Numbered from the stretch's first letter, positions 1 to 11,661 are shown. The stretch: 64,000 nucleotides of DNA from Agriotes lineatus (GCA_940337035.1 CALNHX010002793.1:62001-126000); one strand, 5' to 3'. The notes: generated by a model from the letters alone, not told the origin. Program-made: numbers and translations.

Positions 1-201
1 ATAACAGTAATTCGTATATGAAGTTGTATATATGGTCGGTAGGTGAGCGAGCGAATTGGGTAAACTACCTTGCCGTGAACAACGAAGCAAGGTGAAGGTG
101 AAACGGCGCCGGCGAGTGCCGGATAGACTGTGATAACGGCTGGAAACGCAGATAAGGAAAAGGTGTTTACCTAAAATAGGAACCAGAACTAACCACTACA
201 A

Positions 202-875
202 ATGAGTGCGTTAGCCAAAAGAGACAGGGACCTAAACAGTAGCGGGGAAAAAGAAATAGAAGTATTTCAAAGAAGCAAGAAAATCATCCGATCCCCTCCT
301 ATTGAGTCAGAGGCATCAACTGTAAAACACAAAAACATGGGAAAATTAAAGGAACTCAAAGGCATGATAAAAACAATGTTAGATAAAATTAAGAAAAATA
401 CAGAAGAAAACAGCAAGTTAAGAGAAAACTGGAAAAGAGAGAGAAGAAATGGGAGAGTGAGAAAAAAAAACTGATTAAAAGAATAGACCTACTAGAAAAC
501 AAATTCGAAGCGATTGAAAAAGAGAAACGTAAATATAATCTAGTAATTAATGGAGTGAAATTTGAAGATAACCCAAAAGAACAAGCAGCAAAACAATTTC
601 TAAGTGATAAGCTGGGGTTGGAAGTAAAAGTAAAGACTGTAATTACAGTGCAGGGGAAAAATGGCATAACTCCCAATATCGTAGGAATGAAAAATAAATA
701 CAAACTAAAAGGAACTCAAATCTACATAGATAACGACATGACGATAAAAGAAAGAGGCGTGCAAGCTGAAATTAGAAAAATCACTAAAGAACAAATAAGT
801 AAAGGGCGGAAAGTAAAAACCGGGTATAGAAAGATCAATATTGAAGGAGTGGAATACGTATGGGACGACGAATAA
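202..875 (+). pseudogene. LINE ORF1-like coiled-coil protein, frameshifted
   Basis: The first 90 codons (202-474) are rich in Lys, Glu and Asn and look like a coiled coil. The frame then shifts near 440-480 and continues from about 460 to 875 as IDLLENKFEAIEKE, a further helix, followed by a compact domain beginning LVINGVKF. That arrangement, coiled coil then a small RNA-binding-like domain, is usual for the N-terminal part of RTE-type LINE proteins. The stop at 873-875 separates it from the endonuclease in the same frame. It may originally have been a separate ORF1 or the N-terminus of one long protein; I cannot decide which. Confidence 0.5.
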
Positions 876-999
876 AAAGGTGTAGTCGAAAAAGCAAAAA
901 ACTCAACACAGAAGGGATGGACCAACATGAAGACGACAACAACAGAGGACAAGGTAAAAGATAAAGGTCTTACGACACAAGCCTCGGAGTCTGAAAACA

Positions 1000-1820
1000 T
1001 AAAAACGGCAATTGCTATAGAAAAAGGCAAGAACAAAATTAACGACCTGAGGAAAAGAAAATATTTGGTGATAGAAACTTGGAATATGCAAGGATTAAAC
1101 GAAGAATGAGCAGTCAGAAATTTGGTAGAGGAAGTAAAGAAATATAACATAGAGATAATAGCATTACAGGAAACATATTATCTAAAAGGGAAAAATATAA
1201 TGGAAATCAGTGACTATGTCTTATATAATAGTGGAGGGGGAACTAGAACCATTGGTACAGGATTCTCAGTTAAAATGGGCATTTACTCAAAAGTTGAGAA
1301 ACTCTGCTATTTAACAATAGAACTAACAACTAGAAGTATAACCATAGTAAACATACATGCACCTACTGAGGAGAAGGATGACGAACAAAAAGATATATTC
1401 TATGAAAAAATAGAGGAAGTATTAAATCAACTCCCTAGACGTAATGTGCAAATGATAGTAGCAGATGCAAATGCAAAAGTAGAAAGAGAGGACATTTTTA
1501 GAAACATAACGGGATGGGAAAGCAAACATTAAGATAGCAGCGAGAACGGCCTAAGACTAATTAATTTTGCAATAGAAAAGAAAATGGAAATAATGAGCAC
1601 ACATTTTAGGAGGCAAGAAGTACACAAAGGGACATGGATCATTCCAGGAACTAATCAGACGAACCAAATTGACCACATTTTAATTCAGGAAAAATACGCC
1701 CATCTAATAACCAATGTCAGAACATATAGGCGGGCGGATGGTAATTCGGACCACTTCCTAGTTGGGGTGAAAATAAAAAAGTCTAGCGATCCTAAAGCCA
1801 GGAAAAAAATTAGAAATTAG
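1000..1820 (+). pseudogene. LINE apurinic-like endonuclease domain, broken
   Basis: This reads as an exonuclease-endonuclease-phosphatase fold, the nicking enzyme for target-primed reverse transcription. Visible landmarks in order are ETWNMQGL, the catalytic-Glu motif IIALQET, IVNIHAPTE, VADANAKV (family consensus GDFNAKVG), GTW, NQIDHIL and the terminal SDHFLVGV. The Asp/His pairs at the end match the family catalytic set. Two in-frame stops (1107-1109 and 1530-1532) and a final stop at 1818 interrupt it, so it is not translatable as one protein. It lies directly upstream of the RT region of the same element. Confidence 0.75.
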
Positions 1821-2239
1821 AACAAAAGTATAATATGGATCAACTAAAAGATGAAGCAACGGCAGAGAAGTATAATCAAGAAATCAGCGATAGTTATAAC
1901 TCACATTCTAGAATAGATAACAATAGTGTTAAAGGTAAGTGGGAAGTCGCCGAAACAATAATAACATGAGCAACCGGAAATAACCTGGAAAAAATCAAAA
2001 AGAAGAAGGGAAAAGGATGGATAGATGCAGAAAGTTGAGAACAAATAGAGAAGAGGAAAAGAATACGGAAAATATTTCTACAGACAGAAAAGGAAGAAGA
2101 CAAACTAAGATATCAAAATCAAAAAAAGAAGACAAATAAATTATGTAGACAACGAAAACGAAAACACGAAGAAGCCAGAATTTTTGCAATAGGAGATAGA
2201 TACAACAGGAAAGAAATTAGGAACTTCTACAAAGAAACT

Positions 2240-3840
2240 AAAGATATAAGGAAAGGATTTCAAACGAAACCTGTACACTACAAGGATAAAGAAGGAAATC
2301 TAATTGGAGAGGAGGAGGAGATAGTAGCCAGACGAAAGCAGTATTTCGAAGAGATATTAAATGCAGAAACAGAGGAAACAGCTGAGATACAGTACCAGAT
2401 AACAGCAGAGAAGAAAGAAGACGAAATCACAGGGCCAACAAAAGAGGAAATTGACTCAATAATAAACTGTTTGAAAAACAATAAGAGCCCAGGGCAAAAC
2501 AGAATAACAGCTGAAAATATCAAATATGGGGGCGAAGTACTACGGCAAAATATATATAAATTGGTGAATTACATTTGGAAACAGGAATCAATGCCCAGAG
2601 CCTGGAAGAAGGCAATCATCCTCCCAATATACAAAAAGGAAGATACAACTAAATGTTCAAATTACAGAGGAATTGCTTTATTAGATGTAACTTATAAGGT
2701 GCTGGCAACTTGGATTAAACAAAAACTAGAAGAGAAGGCCGAATGTAAACTGGAAGAATACCAATGCGGGTTTAGAAAGAACAGATCAACAACGGACCAA
2801 ATATTTATTCCAAAACAGCTACTAACATCAAGCTATGAATATGAACTGCCGACTCATATGTTATTTGTTGATTTTGAGAGTGCATATGATTCAGTGTCAA
2901 GACAACAACTAGTAAATGACCTTTACGATCTTCAGATCCCTGGAAAATTAATCAGACTTATTGGAATGACATTCAGCCAAACAGTAAATGCGGTGAGGGT
3001 CACTGGGAAAATATCAACCGAATTTGAACTACGAAAAGGTCTACGCCAAGGTGACCCGCAATCAACACTATTATTTAATATAAGTCTAGAGGCAATAATA
3101 AGAGAAAACGGTATCAACAGGAACGGTACATTACTTAATAAGAGTCACCAATGTTTAGCGTACGCTGACGATCTGGTGCTATTAGCAAGGAAAAAACGAG
3201 AATTGCAAGATATAACAAAACAGTTAATAGAGTCAGCGAGTAAAAGAGGTCTAAATATCAACCAAAGCAAGAGTAACTACATGCAGCTAAGAATGAACTC
3301 CAAGAACAAAATTGAAAGTGGACTGATAATAAAAGCATTCAGGGAAGAAATCATAGAATTCAAGGAAGTAGAAGAGTATGAGTACCTAGGAGTTCTGATA
3401 GACGACAAATGCGAAGAGGAAAAAAAAGTTAACTTCAGACTGGCAAAAAGTAACTGGTGTACTGGCGGACTACACAAAATACTAAGCTCAGAAAAAGTAA
3501 ACAAAGGAGCAAAAATCAGACTATACAAGACGGTTATAAGACCCACACTACTGTATGGCAGCGAAACATGGGTAATGAACAAAAAAGTCCGAAATATGGC
3601 GGAAATGTGAGAGAGAAAAAATTTCCGGAGAATCTTCGGTGGAAAGAAGACAGATACGGGATGGGAAAGGCGAACAAATAAAGAGTTATATGAGTTATTT
3701 GGCGAGTCTGCGATAACAGAGGTTATAAAAGCGAAGAGACTACAATGGGCAGGACATCTAGAAATAATGAGTGATGAGAGGACAGTCAAGTCAATAGGAT
3801 GGAAAGGAACCAGCAGGGACGAGAAAAAAGCTATGGGCCT
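2240..3840 (+). pseudogene. LINE reverse transcriptase, RTE-like
   Basis: An open stretch of 379 codons (2471-3610) carries the RT fingers and palm: NNKSPGQNRITAENIKYGG, YKKEDTTKCSNYRGIALLD, YQCGFRKNRSTTDQIF, LFVDFESAYDSV (first catalytic Asp), LRQGDPQSTLLFNISLE, and CLAYADDLVLLA with the catalytic Asp-Asp. A thumb region follows, including YEYLGVLIDD and LYGSETW. The same frame continues after the stop at 3608 with LQWAGHLEIMSDER, the usual C-terminal motif of these elements, up to the (TA)n tract. The upstream part (2240-2470) also reads as linker sequence of the same protein. Confidence 0.85.
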
Positions 3841-3855
3841 AAACGGCCTGAATAA

Positions 3856-3858
<3 letters not shown>

Positions 3859-3892
<34 letters not shown>
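3859..3892. repeat. (TA)n microsatellite, LINE 3' tail
   Basis: Perfect TA dinucleotide run at the junction between the RTE-like element on the left and the opposite-strand LINE relic on the right. It is best read as the 3' microsatellite end of the RTE-like element. Confidence 0.8.
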
Positions 3893-3894
<2 letters not shown>

Positions 3895-4160
3895 TCAAAG
3901 ATTGCCATCTCGGTAGATCTGCCATGAATAAAACCAAACTGATGATTGTTAAGAATATTATATCTAATTAGGTGACTCATTATTCGAACATAAATAACCT
4001 CTTCCAAAATTTTTGACACGGAAGGAAGCAATGAAACTGGGCGATAATTATTTATATCTCGTTGATTTCCTTTCTTAAAAACAGGAACTTCCTTCGCAAA
4101 CTTAAAGGTATCTGGAAAAACCTGCGTGAGAAGAGTTTCATTTATAATATCTGACAATGG
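3893..4160 (-). pseudogene. CR1/Jockey-like LINE RT fragment (palm, part 1)
   Basis: On the - strand this reads LSDIINETLLTQVFPDTF, then VPVFKKGNQRDINNYRPV, SLLPSVSKILEEVI and NNHQFGFIHGRSTEMAIFDTI. These are the RT motifs around the conserved FKKGD..NYRPISLL and QFGFR..RST blocks of CR1/Jockey LINEs. The fragment stops abruptly at the (TA)n tract on its 3' side. Its 5' side abuts a 430 bp insertion, beyond which the same protein resumes at 4590. Confidence 0.75.
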
Positions 4161-4589
4161 TTACGCCAAACATTGTGATGCAATAGTATATTGTATGTTA
4201 AGAGCTGAAAGTGCATTCTTGCCGCTTGCGCATGAATATTGCTGGTTGAGGCAAAGCCGAAACCAGCAATCATGCAAAAGCGGCAAGCGCACTTTTAGCT
4301 CGAAATATACATACTATTTTTTCGACGACTGAGCATACTTTTAATGGAAAATATCATATTTCATTTTATTGCAAACATTAATTGACAATCAAGTTAACAT
4401 TACTCGCGCAGTCTATTAGACATGTGACGCGATTATTTTGACAAATGCCTGGCATTGTCAAGGAAACATTCGGACGTGGCTAGCGGCGAGCGGCAAAGTG
4501 ATGAAAACGCACGCTCAGTGGCAAATTTCAACTTTCTGTTGTCAAATGACAGTGAGATAAAATCTACTTTCGATGTCAGTCGTCGAAAA
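4161..4589. repeat. Compound palindromic insertion in LINE relic
   Basis: This block separates two halves of one LINE protein. It holds two inverted-repeat units. The first (about 4180-4322) folds on itself through arms around TTGCCGCTTGCGCATGA and its complement. The second (about 4323-4588) has terminal repeats TCGACGACTGA at both ends in inverted orientation. A near-palindrome TGACAAATGCC/GGCATTGTCA lies at 4439-4460. No coding signal is seen. I infer one or two small non-autonomous DNA elements; exact ends are uncertain. Confidence 0.5.
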
Positions 4590-5013
4590 ATTTTATTAAA
4601 TATACTGGAATTTCGTCTAATCCTGCAGAAAATGTATTTGGCAATGACATAAGTAATCGAAATACCTCATCAAGTAAAACTGGCACAAAGAAAATTGTTG
4701 GATAATTTTCATTCATTTTAGTCTCATAATAGTTATTAAGATGTGAAAATGTCAAATCAAAATGATTAGCAAATCTCAGGTTCGGTTACCTACTAACGAC
4801 TCACCCACTTTTAGAGAAATATCAGATCTACTTTTATTTTCATTGCTCATTGAATTTAAGATTTTCCATGCTGATTTAGTTTTGTTGGTTGAATTTACTA
4901 TTTTACTGTCATTGATTGACCTCTGATAGTCAGATAAATATTTTTTGTAGTTTTTCTTTTCAACTTTGTATGTTTCATAAGTGTTTCTGTTATTAGTTTG
5001 TTTATAAGCTACA
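4590..5013 (-). pseudogene. CR1/Jockey-like LINE fragment upstream of RT
   Basis: The - strand reads YVAYKQTNNRNTYETYKVEK, then LSDYQRSINDSKIVNSTNKT and SAWKILNSMSNENKS. These are the linker between endonuclease and RT. After a frame change near 4776 it continues with LLDEVFRLLMSLPN and SAGLDEIPVYLIKFF, the start of the RT fingers (family consensus S.GPDEIP..LLK). It rejoins the fragment at 3893-4160 across the 4161-4589 insertion. Its 5' side is cut by the fold-back element starting at 5016, at a TA dinucleotide. Confidence 0.7.
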
Positions 5014-5015
5014 TA

Positions 5016-6417
5016 CAGGGTGTCCCAAAAAAAATGGGACACCGCTTAGTCATAGATTCCTTACGCCATAATAAATCGATTAAATCCAATATACCTTAGT
5101 ACAAAGTCCATTCAGTAAGAAGTTATGGGGCCTTGAAGTTCAATTTTTTATTCCTTTTTTTTAATTTCCACAAATGTAGAGATATTGATTTAAATTTTGG
5201 TATACGTACTTACTATGACAATCTCTGAAACTTCTTTGTGGCGTGAATCTATAATTCATATTCTTTTTTGGGTATTTCGCCTCTCTGCAAATTAAAATTA
5301 TTAAATAACGTAAATAACGAACGTTTCGAGAGACAATCTGCCTTCGTTATCAACGAATAACAATTGAAAAGAAACAAGAAACCTAGCTTTTTTCACGGAG
5401 ATTGAAAAAACCACCAACCTCCAATGAATTGTTTCATTGGAGGTATGATGTACTGCATTAATAGGAAAAATTTCATAAACTAGACTTGACTGTAAGGGGC
5501 ACTTTACCTATCTTTCAACACTTCTTTTAGCTCTAACTTCGTTATCTGTAACTTTTTTTGAAATTTTAGGTTATTGTCTAAAAGAGAATTAAAATACACA
5601 AAAATATATTATCTTTGCTTATATCATAAGCGTAAGAGCAACCGTTTACCTTAAAATGCCCATCAAAGGTTTTTGTTTGTTATTAAGACGTGCAATTATC
5701 AAGTAGCCATGATCACTAAAACAATGGGTAATGATTGTAGTCTAGTAAACAACAACAAGAAATCAATTAATGACGTTGGTGGCATTAGTTTTTTGTCTTT
5801 TGTGCTTAAGAAAATTCTGCGGCATAACGAATCTTTCAGCAATTCGTTATGTAGCGGCATTTTTTTAAACATATAAGAAGAAATTCTTATGTCACTAATG
5901 TCGTTAATTGATTTATCATTGTTTTTTACTAGATGGCCATTGTTTTTGTGATCATGGCTACTTGATAATTGCACTTCTTAATGACAACCAAAAACCTTTG
6001 ATGGGCATTTTAAGGTAAACGGTTGCTCTTAGGCTTAAAAACTAAGAGTATATTATTTTTGTGCTTTTTAATTTTCTTTCAGATAATAACCTAAAATTTC
6101 AAAAAAGCTGCACATAAGGAAGTTAGAGATAAAAAAAGTTTTAAAAGATAGGTAAAGTGCCTCTTACAGTCAAGTCTAATTTATAAAATTTTTGGTATTA
6201 ATGCAGTACATTATAGTAAGCACGCATACCAAAATTCAAATCGATATCTCTACATCTGTGAAAATTACCAAAAAAATAAAAAATAAAAAATTGAACTTCA
6301 AGGCCCTATAACTTCTTCCTGAAGGGACTTTGTACTAAGGTATATTAGGTTTAATCGATTTATTATAACGTAAGGAATCTATGACTAATCGGTGTCTTAT
6401 TCTTTTTGGGACACCCG
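5016..6417. mobile_element. Fold-back DNA element, CAGGGTGTCCC termini, TA target
   Basis: A non-autonomous element of about 1.4 kb whose two halves are inverted copies of each other. Ends are CAGGGTGTCCCAAAAA on the left and TTTTTGGGACACCCG on the right. The arms match over most of their length and meet near 5840 at a small hairpin, ATAACGAAT...ATTCGTTAT. TA flanks both ends (5014-5015 and 6418-6419). The left arm is longer because it carries a 228 bp insertion. No transposase is encoded; the TA duplication suggests mobilisation by a Tc1/mariner-type enzyme. Confidence 0.8.
5216..5443. repeat. 228 bp insertion nested in left arm of fold-back element
   Basis: The left arm of the enclosing element contains this block, which is absent from the matching place in the right arm (near 6210-6220). 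It is flanked by TA on both sides. It ends with a perfect hairpin, ACCTCCAATGAA and TTCATTGGAGGT separated by TTG. I do not recognise a family. Confidence 0.5.
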
Positions 6418-6465
6418 TATAGGTCTTTTATGTTGAATATCTACGAATTTCGGTATTCAGCCATA

Positions 6466-7463
6466 GGCCAGTCAAATTGTCGAAAATACCTCGTTTTTTT
6501 GACAAAAATACTACCTGAAAAGTGAGCATGTAGTTTTATAGAACAGATCACGTAGAATTGAATAAACTACAAAGTAACAGCTGAATCAGTGGAGAAGTGA
6601 TTCAAAATTGCGGTCAAAGTAATGAAAAAACGGTTTTTTGCATATAAAAAAACAAAAAAGCGATGAATTTCTTTAAAAAATAGGCTTATGTAGTTTAAAA
6701 AAACAAATAAATTAAGCTGTCGATGGTCAAAATCGATTGATTAGAAAAAAATTATCGCTAAAAAACCGCGAAAAATGACCGAGTTTTCAATTGTTCTTAA
6801 CTTTAAAAAAAAACTTATATAACGAAATTTTCAAAAAGCATAGTACTCGGTGAGCAGAAACGACACGATTTTGAAATTTGCAAAAATTTTGATTACTTTT
6901 TGCATAATTTTTTTTTTCTAAAAAAATACGGTTTCGCAGGAATTGATTTACTCAGGTTGCAGAAGTCGTACATCAATCAACATAAGCTTATTTGTTTTTT
7001 TAAGAGTTATACTACCACACACAATATGAGCGCAAATTTTTTTGCACTTGCAAATATGTGCAAATTCAATTTTCTGCTCACCGAGTACTATGCTTTCTGA
7101 AAATATCAACGTTATATAAGTTTTTTTTTTAAAGTTAAGAACAATTGAAAAATCGGTCATTTTTAGCGGTTTGTTAGCGATAACTTTTTATCTAATGAAT
7201 CGATTTTAACCATCGACTGCTTAACTTATTTGTTTTTTTAAACTACATAATCCTATTTTTTTTGGAAAAAATTCATCGCTTTTTTGCTCTTTTATATGCA
7301 AAAAACCGTTTTTTTATTACTTTGACCGCAATTTTGAATCACTTCTTCACTGATTCAGCTGTTACTTTGTAGTTCATTCAATTCTACGTGATTTGTTCTA
7401 TAAAACTACATGCTCACTTTTCAGGTAGTATTTTTGTCAAGTAAATATCTAATTTGACTGGCC
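6466..7463. mobile_element. Fold-back DNA element, GGCCAGTCAAAT termini, TA target
   Basis: A non-autonomous element of about 1.0 kb. It begins GGCCAGTCAAATT and ends AATTTGACTGGCC, with TA on both sides (6464-6465, 7464-7465). The two arms, each roughly 400 bp, are inverted copies that share blocks such as ACTACCTGAAAAGTGAGCAT and its complement, and they meet in an A/T-rich centre near 6950-7010. The short ORFs in it are by-products of the palindrome. No transposase is present. Confidence 0.8.
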
Positions 7464-7529
7464 TACCAGGATAGTCGGGGAGGCAGTGAACTTTTTTCGG
7501 TACTTATTTTCCCAGTCAGTATTTTGGGT

Positions 7530-8015
7530 TATTACTTCGACACGAAGTGTACGAAGTATTGAAATTCCCTCATATCGAAAACCACTCTGAGTGAAATATC
7601 TCTAAAATTCGAGCCAACCGACTAATAAACCCACTATATCAAATCTCAGTCTCGGCGGTGCGGATCTTTTGGTGAAGATCCCAGCCCACTAGATCAATCC
7701 CCCGCATTGGGGGGTGCCTAAACGTGCTGTGCGGGGGATGTATGTTCGTATGTGTACACGATTCCGGTCGCCAGGAACCTTTCTGAAGTCTTGGATCGTT
7801 TTCATACGATAGGTCCTCCGAAAATGAAGGCAACATCAACTTTTGAGCTATGGTCGTCGGCAAAAAAAAATTTTTTTTTTTTTTTTTTTGATAAATAACT
7901 GGTCATAGCATTTCATTGTATTAGCGAAACGGAGTGATGCTGAGTATCGAAGTATTCTTGGAAAGCACGGAAGGGCGCTTTTCTTGGGTGGGGGGTACCG
8001 TATATTTTTGGTTTA
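7530..8015. repeat. Unrecognised insertion in left terminal region, with A/T homopolymers
   Basis: Comparing the two ends of the enclosing element, sequence between GGGTTATT and TTTGGTTTAGTTAATG is continuous on the right (inverted) but split by about 485 bp on the left. The insert contains a hairpin ATCCCCCGCA...TGCGGGGGAT near 7697-7740 and an A9 then T20 run at about 7862-7890. It may be a retroposed RNA-derived sequence, but I recognise no promoter or tail that proves it. Confidence 0.35.
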
Positions 8016-10433
8016 GTTAATGGTGCCTTTTGAAGATTTGCAAGTCTGGTTATTGATTTACGATGGAATCGATAGGTTAGGTTAGTGACCTAAGGGTACT
8101 TATTTTCCCAGTCATGCAACTCGTACTAACTATCGTTAGCATGAAAGTCAGTAAAAAATTAGTCTGGCTGATCTGCGCCTATGGAAAGTAAGTCTGGCAT
8201 AGCATTCAAAAAAAACAAAAATAAGTACCCTAATTGAACTTATTTTCCCAGTCCTGAAAATTTATAACGTGAAAATATGTATTTCAAGTAATTTCAAAAA
8301 ATAATCTGGTTGATCTGCGGCTATGGAAAGTAAGTCTGGCATGGCATTAAAAAAGACAAAATTAGTACCCTAATTGGACTTATTTTATCAGTCCTGAAAA
8401 TTTATCAGGTGATAATATGCATTACGACATAATAAATAAAAATAGTCTGGCTATCATTGGCGATCACGAAAGTCCTGCCAGACTCATATAAAGGAGCGTA
8501 ACTTGGTAATGTATAAGTGTCCGCACCGGTGCATTTGGCATCTGGGCTCAGACAGCGAAGACAGTTTCCATTTCGTAGTACTAACGATTTGGCGAAGTAT
8601 ACGATCACTATATTAAATATAAAAAAAAGTCTGGCAACCATTCGGAATCACCGAAGCTCCACCAGGCCAGTGAAAATTGTTAATTTTGTAAATTACTTAC
8701 TTCATTACAATATATAGATAGGTACCTTAATTATATCAGCGAAGAGATACAACGACATAAATGTTTCACGATAGTGCAAAAATATAATAAAAACAGTGTA
8801 AATAGTACTTACATTTAATTAAAAAACGTTTTTATTATTTTTGATATTGTTATGATACATGAGGCAGTGTAATCAAATAGAATAAAGAAATATATAAAAC
8901 GAATAAATTTGGAAGATTGCTATAATCAAATCTTGATGGGTGTTAAACTTTAAACATTATAAATAAATTTAATTGAAACAATGAGAGAGGAGATTTTGAT
9001 ATTAATTGAATACTAATTTAATGGTTGCAGTTAATTTTAATAAGTTTCAAGCCAAGGTTACAATTGACAAATGTATTTGTTAGAATGATAATAATTAATA
9101 GCATGTAATAATAGGATTTTTAAAATAAATAAGTGTGCAATAAGAATTGTATCTAACATAAATCAAAATTTTGTTTAAATTAGTTATATAAACAACTCAT
9201 AAAAACAGACATGTATTTTCTGAATTAAAGCATTTTGTAAAATAAAACTAGAAAGTTATACCTAAATTTGTATTATTTTGGTAAATACAAATTTAAAAAG
9301 GGTCTTAAACAAATCTGCGTGGTGAGATAAAATGAATATGTAAATTGGAACTTATGGAGAGTATACAAAATATTATTGGAGATTCTTACGAGTAACAAAT
9401 TGATTTGGATAAGTTGTAAGTGTTTGCTGTAGACATCGGAATAGCTATAAAAAGGAACAAGGTTAGATTTGGAACTTCATAATATTGGAACTTACCAGAG
9501 GTTGAATGCTTTGATGGTAACGTTTGCAAGGAGGGAGGATTCGATTCTGTAAGCAGTGCGGGGTGATATTCTGGATGGATGCAGTCAAAGGGGTTTACGT
9601 GCCATCCTGGGTGCCACTGTTTGAGGAGTGAGCAGTAAGTTTTGCAGTCTGACGATATTGGGATCCGTTGTTGGTTGGAGTTTGGCAGAGAAAGCAAGAG
9701 AAAGTATTAAGGTTTGTGTAAAGAGTTAATGAAAGCTTTTTAAATAACAATTAGTACAAGAAGGTGTTAAAATAGACTTGATTTATTACTTACTTAGGAG
9801 AATTGATTATTATGTGTGTCAAGATAATATACAATTGTCAATATATGGCTTGATGAGTTTTGAAAATCGGTTTGACAGCAAATGTCATTAACTGTAATAT
9901 TAAAATTCAATTAATAGAGATCTTGATTTGGCGAACCACCTGAGATAAGAGAACTTGATTTTAAAAAGGAAATATTATTTAATTATAAAGGGCATTGCAT
10001 AAAATATATGGCTAGCCCAACGTGTAGCTTATATAGCCATTGTAATAATATATACACGAAAAAAATTAAAATTATTGCATCTGTCCTTGTATGCCATGTC
10101 CCTCATGGAGGTCATCGCAATAATTTTCGTCGTCAGTTCATACTGATGCATTTTCATCATCGTCATCATGAAACTGCGTCATACGAAGAGCTTTCATAAT
10201 CATAATCATCACCTACATGAAAATATGGATTTGTTAGTCAAACAATATCAAACATTTTTGTATGATTTTTGTAGGAAAATGGTTTTCACCATTGCAAACC
10301 TTATAATATCAAACCCGAAATAATAATTTATTCATTTCTGATCTGTTTTTCTTCGTTGAATATTTATTAACAAATAACGTTTCATTGCAATAATAAACTT
10401 TTCCCAGTTAAGTGATACATGCATTTTTTTTTA

Positions 10434-10472
10434 CTTAACGTTCCGAGGGTATTCGACCTTCATCGTCAGAAG
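10434..10472 (-). ncRNA. Hammerhead-ribozyme-like motif, degenerate
   Basis: The - strand reads CUGACGA, a perfect match to the hammerhead core box CUGANGA. It is followed by a partly paired stem-loop, then GGAA in place of GAAA, and CGUU at the cleavage-site position. The flanks UUCCUU and AAGUAA can pair with one mismatch as stem I. As in the other copies, one extra base lies between the core box and stem II. Probably an inactive Penelope remnant. Confidence 0.25.
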
Positions 10473-11661
10473 GAAGAGTCATTGTAAACTTAATTTTCAT
10501 ACTTCTCATCGTAATTTTTAATAATAATAATTGTAATGTTTATAATTTTAATGTCAAGAAATTGTAATAACAATTTTCAACATAATCGTAATGATAATTT
10601 CAATATGACTTGTAAAGAGGAGGATCGAGGACTCTGGAAACGTTAACACACAAAATTGATATAATAATTTCAGTCAGAAAAGTAAATAATTTGAATGAAA
10701 TTGAATAAATATTGATAATCGAAGAATGAAATGGAGAAAATAAATATTCTCGCGTAGTCTTGAAGGTACCTGCGGGTAAGAAGGCCGGCCGATGAATGCG
10801 GAAAAACGCATCGCTCACGCTGACATTAATTAGGCGCAGACAAGTTTGGCTTTTTTCTGAAATAGTGGGACCCGCCGCCCGAATAATTAAAATCCTTCAC
10901 AAACTATCGAAATTAATTGTAATAATACTACACTCAACTTTAACAATTTCTACTGTGCATATGCCGTACTTTCCGCTATTTTATTACTGTACTTCTTTCA
11001 ATTACTTGTTGAAGTGACAAAATCGTGTCCATTTTTTTTTACACTTCAGGGCTAGCGGTTATTAAGGCCTGTCAAAGTGAGGTATAGGTCTTATTAGGCT
11101 ACACTGTTTATTTTATTTCGTTTTATATTCTTGTCATTAATGTTGTTATACGAAGACCACGGGCAAAAACTAGGTTTTCTCACATGTTTCAAAAGTTGAG
11201 ATTTGTATGCGATTGCGTCAATTGAGATATTTACGTTGTACACAGAGGTAATAGAAGACAAGACAAAATTTTATTTTTTCTTACTGACAAAGGCGGGTTC
11301 TCCACGTGGTCTTCATACACCGGTCGCTTCTGCATCGCCTAGTCGCCCTTCTTTACGTGAGTCTGGCAAGGGTATGGTATGCACAATTTCAGCTAGACCG
11401 TTATTATTTATTATGTTATAATGAATATTATCACCTGACAAAATTTCAGAACTGAGAAAATAAGTACCCTGAAATCACTTACTTTTTCTCATTTATGCCC
11501 TGCCAGACGCATTTTCCATATCCGGAGATCAGCCAGACTATTTTTTTTACTGACTTTCACGGTAATGTTTATTTGTACACAGCATCATTAACTAAACCAA
11601 AATAACCCAAAATAGTGACTGGGAAAATAAGTACCGAAAAAGTTCACTGCCTCCCCGACTA

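Larger units (their letters stand above)
1..3891 (+). mobile_element. RTE-like non-LTR retrotransposon, degenerate
   Basis: A LINE relic on the + strand reads in order: a 5' leader, a coiled-coil ORF1-like region, an apurinic-type endonuclease and a reverse transcriptase. It ends in a (TA)n tract at about 3859-3892. A microsatellite 3' end instead of poly(A) is typical of RTE-type LINEs, and the endonuclease resembles the craniofacial-development-protein-2-like endonucleases of that group. Frames are broken by a frameshift near 440-480, in-frame stops at 873, 1107, 1530 and 3608, and a frame change between endonuclease and RT, so the copy is dead. The 5' end may lie left of the window. Its 3' end abuts a - strand LINE relic, so it probably inserted into that older element. 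Clade assignment is inferred from recognition, not from a tree. Confidence 0.7.
7474..11659. mobile_element. 4.2 kb inverted-repeat element, GTCGGGGAGGCAG termini, TA target
   Basis: A long element with near-identical terminal inverted repeats of about 59 bp, starting GTCGGGGAGGCAGTGAAC. They lie at 7474-7533 and, inverted, at 11601-11659, with TA at 7472-7473 and 11660-11661. Inside the repeats the motif ACTTATTTTCCCAGTC recurs at about 7505, 8098, 8231 and, degenerate, 8375, and inverted near 11455 and 11625. A block around AGTCTGGCTGATCTGCG also recurs inverted near both ends. The interior (8.8-11.3 kb) is A/T rich and holds only short unrecognised ORFs, for example 9386-9697 on the - strand. 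I infer a large non-autonomous DNA transposon; the superfamily is unknown. Confidence 0.65.

Noticed and set aside
5216..5443. Helitron insertion suggested by a terminal hairpin
   Set aside because: No TC start or CTRR end next to the hairpin, and the flanks are TA on both sides rather than an A/T insertion point.
6900..7160. Overlapping ORFs on both strands near 7 kb
   Set aside because: They lie in the arms of a palindromic element and mirror one another; no protein signal.
7862..7890. A9/T20 run as a poly(A) tail of a retroposed gene
   Set aside because: No target duplication or coding source visible on either side; could be simple homopolymer growth.
9386..9697. 103 aa ORF inside the 4.2 kb inverted-repeat element
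   Set aside because: No recognisable motif or homology pattern; not distinguishable from a chance open frame.
7474..11659. Polinton/Maverick, suggested by long terminal repeats and subterminal motifs
   Set aside because: Only 4.2 kb, with TA rather than 6 bp duplication and no polymerase, integrase or capsid coding.
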